A stretch of 33,491 bases of DNA from Candidatus Aminicenans sakinawicola JGI OTU-1 (GTDB lineage: Bacteria; Acidobacteriota; Aminicenantia; Aminicenantales; Aminicenantaceae). Each line of letters starts with the position of its first letter. Within the stretch, counting starts at the first letter, position 1. A model generated the notes under the pieces. The model saw only the letters and a program-made list of their open reading frames with translations. It searched no databases and had not been told where the DNA came from. The position numbers and the translations under genes are program-made. Positions 1 to 9,375 of this stretch are shown in pieces. The stretch lies in contig AWNV01000012.1 of the NCBI GenBank assembly GCA_000493965.1, positions 1-33,491 of the forward strand, read 5' to 3'.

Positions 1-976
1 CGGTTGAGTTCCCAGGGAAGAGATCCCTAAGGGGAAAAATCGCCACACGCGAATCTAATGAAATTATGGCAGACCTGAATCTCCTGAAACTCGATATTAC
101 TTTGCAAGTAAAAAATGCTTTTTACAGCCTTCTTCTTAATCAGGAAAAACTAAAATATGCCCAGCAGGATCTGGAACTCAGTAGTGATTTTCAAAAAAAA
201 AGCCAAGTTGAAATTTGATGCTGGGGATGTGGCAAAAGTAGAGGTTTTAAGGGCCTCGGTTGAAGCATCAAAAGCTTCCAATGAAGTGAAAAAAGCATCC
301 AATGAGGTCAAGTTGGCAAAAGCCTATTTAAACTTTCTTCTGGCCAGAAAAAAATACTCTCCACTTGAAATCCAGGGCGAACTGAAAAGGCCTGCTATAA
401 ATCTTGACTTGGAAGAATTTACAAAAAGAGCATTGTCCTTTCGCCCAGAAATGAAAAAAATCAGCTTTTCGTTGGAAAAAGGGAACCTGCAAAAAAAAAC
501 AGGCTTTTATGACTTATTTGCCCGACTTTGAACTTGGGGTCTCAAAACACCATATAGTAGGAGAAGGAAAATGGTGGGATGTCACTCTGTCATTTCCAAT
601 TCCCCTGTTCTTCTGGCAGCCTAAAAAAGGCGAAATTGCCGAAGCCCAGGCTAATATAAGCTCTATTAATAATGAGGCCGAACACATAAAAAACTCTATC
701 TTATTAGAAGTGGAAGAAGCTTATATGAATGCCCTGACAGCAGACAATCAGATTAAATTGTTCGAAGGTGATATCTTAACCCAGGCAGAAGAAGTCTACA
801 GAATGTTTCTTATTAGTTATCAAGAGGGAGAAATTGGCAGCATAGAACTTATCGATGCTCGCAGGACTCTGCTTGAAGCCAGAAAGTCCTATGCTGATGC
901 CCTTTATAATTATGATGTAGCTTTGGCTGCTCTGGAAAAATCCATCGGCCAAAAATTAGAAGGAGAAGTTAAATGA
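1..976 (+). pseudogene. TolC-family outer-membrane efflux protein, 5' truncated, two frameshifts
   Basis: This encodes the outer-membrane channel of a tripartite efflux pump (CusC/CzcC-like), which would link the adaptor and pump encoded just downstream to the exterior. The reading frame is in three pieces: frame 3 from position 3 to about 200, frame 1 from about 202 to 531, and frame 2 from about 500 to 976. The pieces join exactly at two A9 tracts (193-201 and 491-499). Reading each tract as A8 restores one continuous TolC-like protein with long amphipathic helices rich in Ala, Glu and Lys, including the typical 'ARRTLLEARKSY' helix near the C terminus. The stop overlaps the next ATG (ATGA at 973-976), so the genes are translationally coupled. 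The N terminus lies outside the window. It could be a true pseudogene, a homopolymer sequencing error, or a gene read through by transcriptional slippage; the sequence alone cannot decide. Confidence 0.8.
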
Positions 977-2238
977 AAAAGACACATCTATATTTTTTCC
1001 TAATGATCACAATCATTGTCTCTGGAATAACATGCAAACAAAGCCGCACGGAACGTCAATCGATTGTCAAGAAATCAGAACCTAATCAGAGTGAAAAGAT
1101 TGAACATGGCTTAGGAAAAGGGCAAGGAGGTAAAGGCAGAGGCTTGGGCCGCCTTGTAAAAGCAGGAAAAGGTCTTGAAAAATCATTAGAACTTACCCCT
1201 GAAGAAACTCAAGCTATTGACATTGAAGTGAAACCTGCAAGAATGAAAAAAATCGGTTCCATTACTCTGGCTACCGGAAAAGTTAAAGCAAATGAGAATA
1301 AAGTCGCCATCGTTGGCCCTTTATTTTCCGGAAGAATAAAAGACGTTTTTGTAAATGCCGGAGACTGGGTTAAGAAAGAAGATAAACTTGTGGTCCTTGA
1401 AAGTGTGGATGTCGCCACCGCAAAATCTGCATTTTACAAGGATTATGCATCTATGGAGTTGGCAAAAATCAATTATGAGCGGCAGCAAAGACTATTTAAA
1501 GAAAACGTAACTTCACAAAAGAATCTAGCATCTTCTGAGGCAGATTATAAGATAGCCACAGCCAACCTTAATGCCTCAGAAAAGAACCTTCATACTATCG
1601 GATTTACAGAGGAAGATGTTAAAAAGCTTGCCACAACACACGAAATAAACCCTACAATTTATCTCTCAACTCCTATAAGTGGTCGTGTAGTAAAGAGAGA
1701 AGCAATCGTTGGAGCCATGGTGGACCAAAGCAATGACCTGTTCACTATTATGGATTTATCCACATTATGGATTGATGCTGATATATATGAAAAAGACCTT
1801 TCCCTGATAAAGGTAGGCGAAAAAGTGGAAGTGATGGTCCCTGCTTATTCAGAAGAAATATTTTCAGGGAAAGTTATCTTCATATCCGATATATTCAACG
1901 AAGAGACTAGGACTGTATGCGTCAGGACAGAAGTGGCTAATAAAGACAGCCTGCTCAAAGTGGGTATGTTTGCCAATGTTAAAATTTCCACTAGTAGAGA
2001 AAGAAATGCTTTGGTTGTTCCAATAGATGCGGTGCTGGATTCAGGAGGGAAAAAACTTGTTCTTGTGAAAGAAGGAGATTCTTTTTATCAAAAAGTTGTG
2101 AGAGTTGGGACGAGGTTTGATAACCTCATTGAAATTCTCAGCGGATTGAAAGAGGGTGATGAAGTTGTCGTCAAAGGAAATTCTCAAATCCTTTCTGAAC
2201 TTTCGGATAAAGATATTTCTCTAGGTGTTATCCATTAA
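973..2238 (+). CDS. RND efflux periplasmic adaptor (HlyD/CzcB-CusB type)
   Basis: This is the membrane-fusion subunit of a CBA-type RND pump, bridging the inner-membrane pump and the TolC channel in the periplasm. The protein has 421 residues. A hydrophobic N terminus ends at Cys21 in 'SGITC', a non-canonical lipobox, so it is probably a lipoprotein. A Gly/Lys-rich linker (about 46-65) follows. The barrel-sandwich and beta-barrel regions are recognisable by 'VFVNAGDWVKKEDKLVVLES', 'TPISGRVVKREAIVGAMVDQ' and 'LKVGMFANVKI'. It starts with ATG overlapping the upstream stop by 4 bp and is followed after 61 bp by the pump gene. No His/Met-rich metal chaperone segment is seen, so the substrate is unknown. 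The reading frame is intact, unlike the upstream gene. Confidence 0.9.
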   Translation: MKKTHLYFFLMITIIVSGITCKQSRTERQSIVKKSEPNQSEKIEHGLGKGQGGKGRGLGRLVKAGKGLEKSLELTPEETQAIDIEVKPARMKKIGSITLATGKVKANENKVAIVGPLFSGRIKDVFVNAGDWVKKEDKLVVLESVDVATAKSAFYKDYASMELAKINYERQQRLFKENVTSQKNLASSEADYKIATANLNASEKNLHTIGFTEEDVKKLATTHEINPTIYLSTPISGRVVKREAIVGAMVDQSNDLFTIMDLSTLWIDADIYEKDLSLIKVGEKVEVMVPAYSEEIFSGKVIFISDIFNEETRTVCVRTEVANKDSLLKVGMFANVKISTSRERNALVVPIDAVLDSGGKKLVLVKEGDSFYQKVVRVGTRFDNLIEILSGLKEGDEVVVKGNSQILSELSDKDISLGVIH

Positions 2239-2299
2239 AAAAGAGAGATAATGCAAAATCAGAATTATTCACTTCTCAAAATGAAAGGGAGACATTCAA

Positions 2300-5200
2300 A
2301 TGATTGAAAAACTGATCGATTGGTCATTAAAAAATAGATTATTACTCATTCTTCTAACTGCAGTCGTCATAGTTGGAGGAATAATAACATTTCTAAGTCT
2401 GCCAGTAGATGTCTATCCTGACTTAAATGCTCCTCTCGTAAACATAGTTACGGAGAACTATGGAATGCCCTCAGAAGAAATAGAGAAATTAATTACCAGA
2501 CCTCTGGAGAGTATCCTGAACGGTGCCCCCCATGTGATACGTGTGCGTTCTGAGTCGAGTTTGGGCATTTCCGTCGTTACGGTTGAATTTGATTGGGGAA
2601 CAGACATTTATTTGGCCAGGCAGTTAGTCACCAGCCGGCTGGAACTTGTAGTAAATCAGCTTCCTGCAGCCAGCCTCAGTCCCATTCTTGGGCCAGTATC
2701 ATCCAGGATGGGAGAAGTGTTTCAATTTGTGGTAGAAGGTGATGTCGACCCTATGGAACTCAGGTCAGTAAGCGACTGGGTAATTCGCTACAGATTATTG
2801 GGAGTTCCGGGTATTTCCTTTGTGGTCAACCTTGGAGGATTCATTAAGCAGTATCAGGTGTTGGTTGACCCTACTCAGTTAAAAAATTTCGGTGTTACTA
2901 TATCCGATGTCAAAAAAGCTATAGAAGAAAACAACTATAACCCTACAGGGGGCCTTCTCTTCAAGGGTCCTCAAGAATTTATCATCCGCGGCCTTGGGAG
3001 AATGAAAACTATTGAGCATATTAAAACTACAGTGATTACAGCAAGGAACAATGTCCCTGTATATATTAAAGACGTCGCTGAGGTAAAGGTGGGACATAAA
3101 CTAAGAAGAGGGATAGCCAGCCGAAATGGCCGTGAAGTAGTAGATGTTGTCATAGAAAAACAATATGGAGGAAACACCCTCACTACTATCCGAAACGTTA
3201 AAAATGCTCTTGAAAGTCTGGCCAAATCCCTTCCTGAAAAAATAAAGACAACTCCCTATTATGACCAGTCTGTCCTTATATGGGAGTCCATAGGCCACGT
3301 GGAAAGGTCAATGATAGAGGGATCTATTCTGGTTATACTGGTTATTTTACTATTCATGGGCAATCTAAGGTCTGCTCTGATAACTTCATTTACAATACCA
3401 ATATCGGTGCTGTTTGCCGTGATAATGATGAAAATATTCGGCATTAGCATAACTGTCATGTCTCTGGGGGGGCTCGCTATTGGAATAGGGAAGATGGCTA
3501 ATTCATCTGTCATCATGGTAGAAAACATATACCGCATTCTCCAACAAAAAGGAAAGGGAATCGTCCAAGGTACTCTCGAAGGAGCTAAGGAAGTCGGACA
3601 TCTTATATTTGAAGCGGCTCTTATTATTATCCTGGTCTTTTTGCCATTATTCGGATTAACCGGAATAGAAGGAAGGATGTTTGCTCCTGCTGCCTTTGCA
3701 GTTGCGGCATCTCTTGTTGCAGGACTGCTCTGCGCCTTAACTATTCAGCCTGTTCTTTGCTCATTAGTATTGAAGAAAAAGAAAATTTCTGAGGAAGATA
3801 ACGTCGTCATGAAATTCATGAAGAAAATATATAAAATTGCGCTGAGTTTCTGCCTGGAACACCGCTGGAAATACCTTCTTATTACAGGCATTGTCTATCT
3901 CTCTCTGATGATTATTTTGATTCCAAAAATCGGAAGGGAATTTATTCCACAAATGGACGAAGGTTCAATTATACTGAGCAGCATTCTCTCACCAGGAACA
4001 TCTCTGGAAGAAAGCAATCGGATAGGACAAAGAGTAGAAAAATTAATGCTAGAATTTCCCGAAGTATTATCCATTAATCGAACAACTGGCCGTGCAGAAC
4101 AATCAGAACATGCCCACGGGGTCAATCACAGTCATTATATTATGGAATTAGCACCGAAGAAAAAGAGGAAGCTCCATCTAGAGGAAATGTTAAATGAAAT
4201 GAGAGCAAAGCTCGATAAAATGCCAGGACTCCGGTATATCTTTGAGCAGCCAATTCAAAACAAGATGGCAGAAATGCTTACAGGCATTGAAGGAGCGATT
4301 GCTATTAAGCTCTTTGGGCCAGAGTTGGAAGTTCTGAATCAAAAAATAGAAGAAATACATTCAACAGTTGAAAATATCAGAGGAGTAGCTGACCTGCGGA
4401 TAGAACAGACAACAGGTACTCCTCAAATAAACATAACACTTAACCGAAAAAATCTGGCCCGTTATGGAATTAATATTTCTGAAGCATCTGAGGTGATTGA
4501 GACGGCATTAAACGGAATAGAGACTACTGATATTCTTGAGGAACACCGAAAGTTTGCCGTATTTATTCGATTTCAGGAAAAATTTAGAAAGGACATTGAA
4601 ACAATTAAAAATTTGCTTGTAGACAGTCCCTCCGGCCAGAGGATTCCGTTAAAAGAACTTGCTGACTTTGAGATGAGTGAAGGGCCACTCACAATAATGA
4701 GGGAAAATGTCCAGAGAAGAAGGGTTATCATATGCAATGTAACAGAAAGAGACCAGGGAAGCTGGGTAGCAGAAGCAAAGAAGGCTATTGAAGATAAGGT
4801 TAGCTTGCCGGCAGGGTATTACGTTACTTTCGGCGGCCAGTTCGAAAATCAGCAGAGGGGTTTTCACAGACTGCTATTCTTGAGCCTTCTGGTAGGGCTG
4901 CTTGTTTTCTTTTTGCTGATGATTTTCTTTTCCTTTAAAAATGCTCTTTGCATAATGATAAATGTCCCATTTTCCATGATGAGCGGAGTAATAGCAATTT
5001 ACATTTTTGGAATGACATTCAACGTCTCATCTGTTATTGGTTTCATAGCTCTATTTGGCATATCTATTCAGAATGCCTTTATTATGGTAGGTTTTTATAA
5101 TAGCCTACGCAAAGAGGGAAAACCTTTAAGAGAAGCTGTAATCCAGGGCTCTTTGATAAGGCTCAGGCCGGTTCTGATAACGGAATTAGTTATAATCGCA

Positions 5201-5383
5201 GGAGTCCTGCCGCTTCTTATATTCAGCGGAGGATCTGGTTCGGAAATATTAGCACCAATGGCTATGGTTTACGTTGGAGGTGAGGTGGATGCTATCTTCT
5301 TAGCAGCTTTACAACTGCCTATTCTTTATGAATTATTTGAAGGGGGAATAAAAAGAAGAAGGCTGTTAAAAAAGACCTCATAA
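2300..5383 (+). CDS. RND efflux transporter permease (CzcA/CusA-like)
   Basis: This is the inner-membrane proton-driven pump of the operon. It is 1027 aa, the usual length for the family. N-terminal TM1 (about 11-31) is followed by 'LPVDVYPDLNAPLVNIVTE', typical of the heavy-metal-efflux (HME) branch. Two repeats each have a large periplasmic domain and a TM bundle; 'GREFIPQMDEGSI' marks the second half and 'QPIQNKMAEMLTGIEG' resembles CzcA-type proteins. The key TM4 proton-relay aspartate (CzcA D408, CusA D405 by family knowledge) is Asn401 here, in 'KMANSSVIMVEN', while the conserved Glu408 is kept. A ribosome-binding site (AAAGGGAGA) lies just upstream of the ATG. The HME label rests on sequence style; the metal or solute exported cannot be named. 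The Asp-to-Asn change raises doubt that it works by the usual proton pathway. Confidence 0.9.
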   Translation: MIEKLIDWSLKNRLLLILLTAVVIVGGIITFLSLPVDVYPDLNAPLVNIVTENYGMPSEEIEKLITRPLESILNGAPHVIRVRSESSLGISVVTVEFDWGTDIYLARQLVTSRLELVVNQLPAASLSPILGPVSSRMGEVFQFVVEGDVDPMELRSVSDWVIRYRLLGVPGISFVVNLGGFIKQYQVLVDPTQLKNFGVTISDVKKAIEENNYNPTGGLLFKGPQEFIIRGLGRMKTIEHIKTTVITARNNVPVYIKDVAEVKVGHKLRRGIASRNGREVVDVVIEKQYGGNTLTTIRNVKNALESLAKSLPEKIKTTPYYDQSVLIWESIGHVERSMIEGSILVILVILLFMGNLRSALITSFTIPISVLFAVIMMKIFGISITVMSLGGLAIGIGKMANSSVIMVENIYRILQQKGKGIVQGTLEGAKEVGHLIFEAALIIILVFLPLFGLTGIEGRMFAPAAFAVAASLVAGLLCALTIQPVLCSLVLKKKKISEEDNVVMKFMKKIYKIALSFCLEHRWKYLLITGIVYLSLMIILIPKIGREFIPQMDEGSIILSSILSPGTSLEESNRIGQRVEKLMLEFPEVLSINRTTGRAEQSEHAHGVNHSHYIMELAPKKKRKLHLEEMLNEMRAKLDKMPGLRYIFEQPIQNKMAEMLTGIEGAIAIKLFGPELEVLNQKIEEIHSTVENIRGVADLRIEQTTGTPQINITLNRKNLARYGINISEASEVIETALNGIETTDILEEHRKFAVFIRFQEKFRKDIETIKNLLVDSPSGQRIPLKELADFEMSEGPLTIMRENVQRRRVIICNVTERDQGSWVAEAKKAIEDKVSLPAGYYVTFGGQFENQQRGFHRLLFLSLLVGLLVFFLLMIFFSFKNALCIMINVPFSMMSGVIAIYIFGMTFNVSSVIGFIALFGISIQNAFIMVGFYNSLRKEGKPLREAVIQGSLIRLRPVLITELVIIAGVLPLLIFSGGSGSEILAPMAMVYVGGEVDAIFLAALQLPILYELFEGGIKRRRLLKKTS

Positions 5384-5400
5384 TCTTGATTTAAGGACAT

Positions 5401-5441
5401 CCAGAGCAGCTTTTTAAAGCTGCCCTGGGTATTTCCTCTTT
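5401..5441 (+). terminator. Likely Rho-independent terminator of the RND operon
   Basis: An inverted repeat lies just after the pump gene: CCAGAGCAGCTTT and AAAGCTGCCCTGG pair over 13 positions with one mismatch and almost no loop. A pyrimidine/T-rich stretch follows (5430-5446). The T tract is interrupted, so efficiency is uncertain. Confidence 0.55.
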
Positions 5442-5485
5442 CTTTCTGAAAATTGAAAGATTAAAGCATCTTTTTAATTTCAAAC

Positions 5486-5533
5486 AGACCACAGTATTTA
5501 TCGCTGATCTTCTACTTTTTTGTGGTCTTTTTC
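5486..5533 (+). terminator. Second inverted repeat with T tail, possible terminator
   Basis: A perfect 8-bp inverted repeat, AGACCACA (5486-5493) and TGTGGTCT (5521-5528), is separated by 28 nt and followed by a run of T. The loop is long for a classical terminator, but the T tail and the intergenic position fit a backup terminator before the aminopeptidase promoter. Confidence 0.35.
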
Positions 5534-5551
5534 TACCTGAGAAGCCTTACC

Positions 5552-5579
5552 TTGCTTATCCTCTTTGTATTGCTATAAA
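5552..5579 (+). promoter_or_regulatory. Predicted sigma-70 promoter of the aminopeptidase gene
   Basis: The -35-like TTGCTT (5552-5557) and -10-like TATAAA (5574-5579) are 16 bp apart. Predicted transcription would start near 5586, shortly before the AAAGGAG ribosome-binding site and the ATG at 5604. This rules out the longer reading-frame start at 5565. It is a motif match only. Confidence 0.45.
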
Positions 5580-5603
5580 ATGGAGAGAGTAAAGGAGATA
5601 TAC

Positions 5604-6752
5604 ATGGAAAAGTTATCTGCAAATGAACTTGTAAATTTAATCAAGTCTGTTTTTCCCCACCATTCGCAAGACCATGCAATCGGTATACTAGTTGATATCC
5701 CTAGAAATCCAAAAGATGACCACAGCAACTGGAAGCTCCGGCGGTCACTTGCAGAAGAATGGTATCGTTTGTTAAAAGACCACCTCGTATCCCTAAAAGT
5801 CCAAAAAATAATGCTGATTGCCTATCCCGATGTCGGCTCAAACAATGCTGACCTTCCAACTTATGGTACACTCATAAAAAAAAGATTGCCTGTAACAGCA
5901 GATGAACTGAATCTCTATGGGAATAAAATTTCCTTTGAGGATATTTTCAAAGAAGCACAAATATTCCTTGCGCCAACGCAATATTCAACTACAGCTCCAT
6001 TAAAAAATGCAGCAAAAGAATTTGGTTTTCGTGCAGCTACTATGCCGGGATTTTCCCCTGAAATGATCCCTGCTCTCAGAATTGACTATACTGAAGTCAA
6101 CCGGAGAGTCCTCCTGATCAAAGAGAAACTGGACAGAGCCGAGGCTGCCGAGGTGGAGTTTAGTGTCGATGGCCTGGATTCATTCCGCATGTTCTTTGAC
6201 CTCCGATTCCGCAAGGCACATGCCAGTACAGGACGTTTTCCAGATAAAGGCCAGGCCGGCAACCTCCCCAGTGGAGAAGCCTATATTGTTCCATACGAAG
6301 GCGAACTTCAAGAGAAGAGTAAAACAGAAGGAGTGCTTCCTGTCCAGATAAATGATGATGTTGTTTTATTCAGGATAAAGGAAAACAGAGCCGTAAGTGC
6401 ACGAGGACAGGGTCAATCAGGCGAAGTTGAGGCCGAGCATTTACGGAGAGAACCTGCCTATGGAAACATGGCAGAACTGGGCTTTGGTGTGCTCGAAGAT
6501 TTTGGCATCCAACCTATCGGCAAACTTCTTCTGGATGAGAAACTTGGTTTTCATGTGGCTTTCGGAAGAAGTGAGCATTTCGGCGGCATTGTTGGCCCCA
6601 ATGATTTTTCAACGCCTGGAGAAGTCACCCACCTGGACCGTATTTATATCCCCTCAACTCAACCTAGGATTGCAGTACGATCAATAGTTCTTGTATATCC
6701 CAAAAATCAGAGCGAAACAATAATCGAAAATAGCAAATATCTAATATTTTAA
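5604..6752 (+). CDS. M29-type metalloaminopeptidase (aminopeptidase T/AmpS-like)
   Basis: This is a cytosolic metal-dependent enzyme predicted to remove N-terminal residues from short peptides. The protein is 382 aa from the ATG at 5604, chosen because AAAGGAG sits 6 nt upstream and a promoter overlaps the longer frame. The C-terminal half has the family metal-ligand signatures: 'NLPSGE' (Glu224), 'NMAELGFG' (Glu291), His317 in 'FHVAFG', and 'HLDRIY' (His343, Asp345, Tyr348). The N-terminal half is a less conserved alpha/beta domain that in M29 enzymes is involved in dimer formation. It is transcribed alone and convergent with the symporter/M20 operon; the stop falls inside the 3' end of the M20 gene (12-bp overlap on opposite strands). 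Context suggests intracellular peptide use. The length is near the roughly 400 aa usual for the family. Confidence 0.85.
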   Translation: MEKLSANELVNLIKSVFPHHSQDHAIGILVDIPRNPKDDHSNWKLRRSLAEEWYRLLKDHLVSLKVQKIMLIAYPDVGSNNADLPTYGTLIKKRLPVTADELNLYGNKISFEDIFKEAQIFLAPTQYSTTAPLKNAAKEFGFRAATMPGFSPEMIPALRIDYTEVNRRVLLIKEKLDRAEAAEVEFSVDGLDSFRMFFDLRFRKAHASTGRFPDKGQAGNLPSGEAYIVPYEGELQEKSKTEGVLPVQINDDVVLFRIKENRAVSARGQGQSGEVEAEHLRREPAYGNMAELGFGVLEDFGIQPIGKLLLDEKLGFHVAFGRSEHFGGIVGPNDFSTPGEVTHLDRIYIPSTQPRIAVRSIVLVYPKNQSETIIENSKYLIF

Positions 6753-7904
6753 GTATTCTAGAGCTATATTCGTCATAAGCAACGTTGCCTCAGGCAAAGC
6801 CCTCTCATCTATATCAAACGCAGGGTGGTGATGAGGGAATTCCATTCCATCTCCCATTCCAAAAAACAAAAAAGCACCTGGCAATTTCTGAAGAAAATAG
6901 GCAAAATCCTCACCTCCCATGACAGGATTAAATGCTTTAATCCTATCCTCGCCAAGAACCTTTTTGACAACTTCCAATACAAAATCCGTCATGTCCGGGT
7001 TATTAACGACTGGAGGATAACCCTTTATATATTTAAATTCAGATTCAGCGCCAAAAGTTTTTGCAGTCATTTTTGCAATTTCTTTAAGACGCTTTTGCGC
7101 CAAGTTCTGGACTGAACTATCAAAAGTTCTCACTGTCCCGGTTAACTTCACTTCAGGTGGAATGATATTATAGACAGTTCCCCCTTTCACAGTTCCGAAT
7201 GAAACAACAACAGGCTTTAGCGGGTTAACACTCCGGCTCACTATACTCTGACTGTTTACTATAATATGAGAGGCAGCCAGAATAGAATCCACAGCTTGGT
7301 GAGGCATAGAAGCATGGCCGGCTTTGCCTCTTACAACAATCTCAAAATTATCAGCCTGGGCCATCATTGGTCCTTTCACAATACCAATAGAACCTGTTGG
7401 CAGAGATTGCCAGAGATGAAGGCCAAAAATAGCGTCTACTCCTTCAAGAGCGCCTTCATTTAACATTGGCTTCGCCCCTCCAGGAGGCAGTTCTTCAGCC
7501 GGCTGAAAAAGAAAGACAACTTTCCCTCTAAACTGGTTTTTTCTGTGGGCCAGGATTTTTGCTGTACCCATCGCTATAGCCATATGGCCGTCATGCCCGC
7601 ATGCATGGGTTGCTCCAGGATTTTCTGATATGTACTCTTTATCACCTTCCTCTGTGATAGGAAGGGCATCCATATCAGCCCGGATTGCAACTGTTTTCCC
7701 CCCGGGTTTTCCTTCAAGCTCAGCTCTTAATCCTGTCTTTGCATATGAACTCACCGGCATGCCTAGAGTTTCCATAAATGTAAGTATTGTTTTTGAAGTT
7801 CTTTCTTCATGAAATGCAATTTCAGGGTGCCGGTGAAAATCACGCCGCCATTCTATGAGTTGACCTGTCAAATCTCTCACTTCGTTTTTTAGTGTTTCCA
7901 TCAT
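6741..7904 (-). CDS. M20D family amidohydrolase (N-acyl-amino-acid / hippurate hydrolase-like)
   Basis: This cytosolic metal-dependent hydrolase is predicted to deacylate N-acyl amino acids. The protein is 387 aa from the ATG at 7904, chosen because GGAGG lies 6 nt upstream; a GTG at 7949 would give a longer form overlapping the symporter gene but lacks a well-spaced site. Family marks are 'ADMDALP' (about 77-82), 'HACGHDGHMA' (Cys102 and His104 metal ligands), 'FQPAEE' (Glu137/138), His163 in 'GLHLW', 'GKAGHASMPH' in the dimerisation domain, and 'MGGEDFAYF' plus 'HHHPAFDID' near the C terminus. It is the last gene of an operon with a DUF3311 protein and a Na+/solute symporter, so the symporter may import its substrate. 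The exact substrate cannot be told. Confidence 0.9.
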   Translation of the reverse strand: MMETLKNEVRDLTGQLIEWRRDFHRHPEIAFHEERTSKTILTFMETLGMPVSSYAKTGLRAELEGKPGGKTVAIRADMDALPITEEGDKEYISENPGATHACGHDGHMAIAMGTAKILAHRKNQFRGKVVFLFQPAEELPPGGAKPMLNEGALEGVDAIFGLHLWQSLPTGSIGIVKGPMMAQADNFEIVVRGKAGHASMPHQAVDSILAASHIIVNSQSIVSRSVNPLKPVVVSFGTVKGGTVYNIIPPEVKLTGTVRTFDSSVQNLAQKRLKEIAKMTAKTFGAESEFKYIKGYPPVVNNPDMTDFVLEVVKKVLGEDRIKAFNPVMGGEDFAYFLQKLPGAFLFFGMGDGMEFPHHHPAFDIDERALPEATLLMTNIALEYLKY

Positions 7905-7938
7905 CCAGAACCTCCGTTTTTTGGATTTTTTTGATAAT

Positions 7939-9375
7939 TCAGTTTTCACTCCTCAATTTACAGCGACCAGGCCCTGTCGAAATACTTACAGACACAGTAA
8001 CTAAAGCATTCACCACAAGGCCGACAAACCCTGCATTTAATCCCAGAAAAGGATCTTTCCCTGCAACGATAAGACACACAACCACACTGATTCCTACAAT
8101 CAATCCTGAAAATACCCCAGTCTTTGTTACACGATTCCAGAACAGGCCTAGGATGACTCCAGGGAAAAATTGACTGACACCATCATAACCGAAGATAAGA
8201 AGGGGTACGAGTTCATTTGGAAAAAAGAGAGCCAATCCAAGGGCCAGGGCTGTAATTACCACTACCATAAAACGGGAAAGCCGCAATACTGTTTCCTTGC
8301 TGGCTTTAGGATTGAATCCCGCTTGATATACATTTTTTGCCAAGAGCGTTGAGGCAAAGAGAACGAGAATAGCGGATGGAACCATGGCTGTCACGGCTCC
8401 GGCCGCTCCAATAAAACCCATGAACCAGGAAGGATATGTTTTGTTAACAAGGGTTAGAAATGCCAGGTCCCCATTTTCTAAGCCGGGAATTACCAAAATA
8501 GCGGTAAATCCAACCATAAATATAAGCAAGATCGGAATTTGATAAAAAGGCATTATAATAGCATTTTTTTTAATGATTTTTTCACTCTTTGCTGAAAAAG
8601 CAGACCCAAAAACGTGGGGCCACATATAGAATCCCATGCCTGTCAGAAGAACTGTGGACATCACCCATATAACATTCATATGAGGCGCAGAGCCTGGAAA
8701 AATAAGATGTTCAGGCATCTTTTCAATCAATGTTTGGAACATATTCCCGAAACTGCCGAAGTAGATTAAGGGGGCTCCAATTCCTACAATCCCAACAGCA
8801 ACAATCATCATGATATCCTTAATAATGGAAACCCAAGCAGCTCCTTTGATGCCGCTTGTATATACAAAGGTGCAAGTCAAGATAAATGAAACACATATTG
8901 CCAGATTGGAATTAATAACACCGTTGCTGGCTACTTCGACAATAAAGCCCAGCCCTGCAAGCTGTAACTGCAGATACGGGAGGATGGAAAAGACTCCTAT
9001 CAGGGCAACAAAAATACCAAGGGAACGGCTGTTATAAATTTTAATGAAAAAGTCAGGCTGGGTATGGAGGCTGTAGCGTTTACCGATCTTCCATATGGCA
9101 GGAAGAATAAAAAAAGCAATAGTATAAGCCAATGTACCATAGATCAATATGTAAAAAGCAGGCGCTCCTTTAGAATAGGCCCACCCGCTTGCGCCGAGAA
9201 AAGTAAACGTAGTATAGATCTCTCCAGCCATAAGAAGCCAGATCAAGATGATCCCAAAGCGGCGGCCTCCTACAGTCCAGTTCTCCAGATTCATCTTTTC
9301 CCGTCTTCCAGCAAAGATTCCCAGCAGTGCGGAAAAAAGAATGACAGCCAGAATGATTACCAACGCTATGTTCAC
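7939..9375 (-). CDS. Sodium:solute symporter (SSS family)
   Basis: This is an inner-membrane Na+-coupled uptake transporter of 478 residues with many hydrophobic helices across the whole length. 'NWTVGGRRFGIILIWLLMAG' and the following 'GASGWAYSKGAPAFYI' match the N-terminal SSS pattern, and 'GAAGAVTAMVPSAILVLFAS' matches the conserved mid-region helix. It starts at GTG whose GTGA overlaps the stop of the small DUF3311 gene, with GGAGAGG just upstream, so translation is coupled. The M20 amidohydrolase follows after 34 bp. The substrate is not predictable from sequence; the neighbours suggest an amino acid, acyl-amino acid or small carboxylate. Confidence 0.88.
   Translation of the reverse strand: MNIALVIILAVILFSALLGIFAGRREKMNLENWTVGGRRFGIILIWLLMAGEIYTTFTFLGASGWAYSKGAPAFYILIYGTLAYTIAFFILPAIWKIGKRYSLHTQPDFFIKIYNSRSLGIFVALIGVFSILPYLQLQLAGLGFIVEVASNGVINSNLAICVSFILTCTFVYTSGIKGAAWVSIIKDIMMIVAVGIVGIGAPLIYFGSFGNMFQTLIEKMPEHLIFPGSAPHMNVIWVMSTVLLTGMGFYMWPHVFGSAFSAKSEKIIKKNAIIMPFYQIPILLIFMVGFTAILVIPGLENGDLAFLTLVNKTYPSWFMGFIGAAGAVTAMVPSAILVLFASTLLAKNVYQAGFNPKASKETVLRLSRFMVVVITALALGLALFFPNELVPLLIFGYDGVSQFFPGVILGLFWNRVTKTGVFSGLIVGISVVVCLIVAGKDPFLGLNAGFVGLVVNALVTVSVSISTGPGRCKLRSEN

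Noticed and set aside
2300..5383. Naming the pump CusA (copper/silver).
   Set aside because: No methionine-triad pattern could be confirmed and key segments are more CzcA-like, so substrate is left open.
7905..7949. GTG start of the M20 hydrolase overlapping the symporter gene.
   Set aside because: The GGAGG is inside that extension and correctly spaced for the ATG at 7904.
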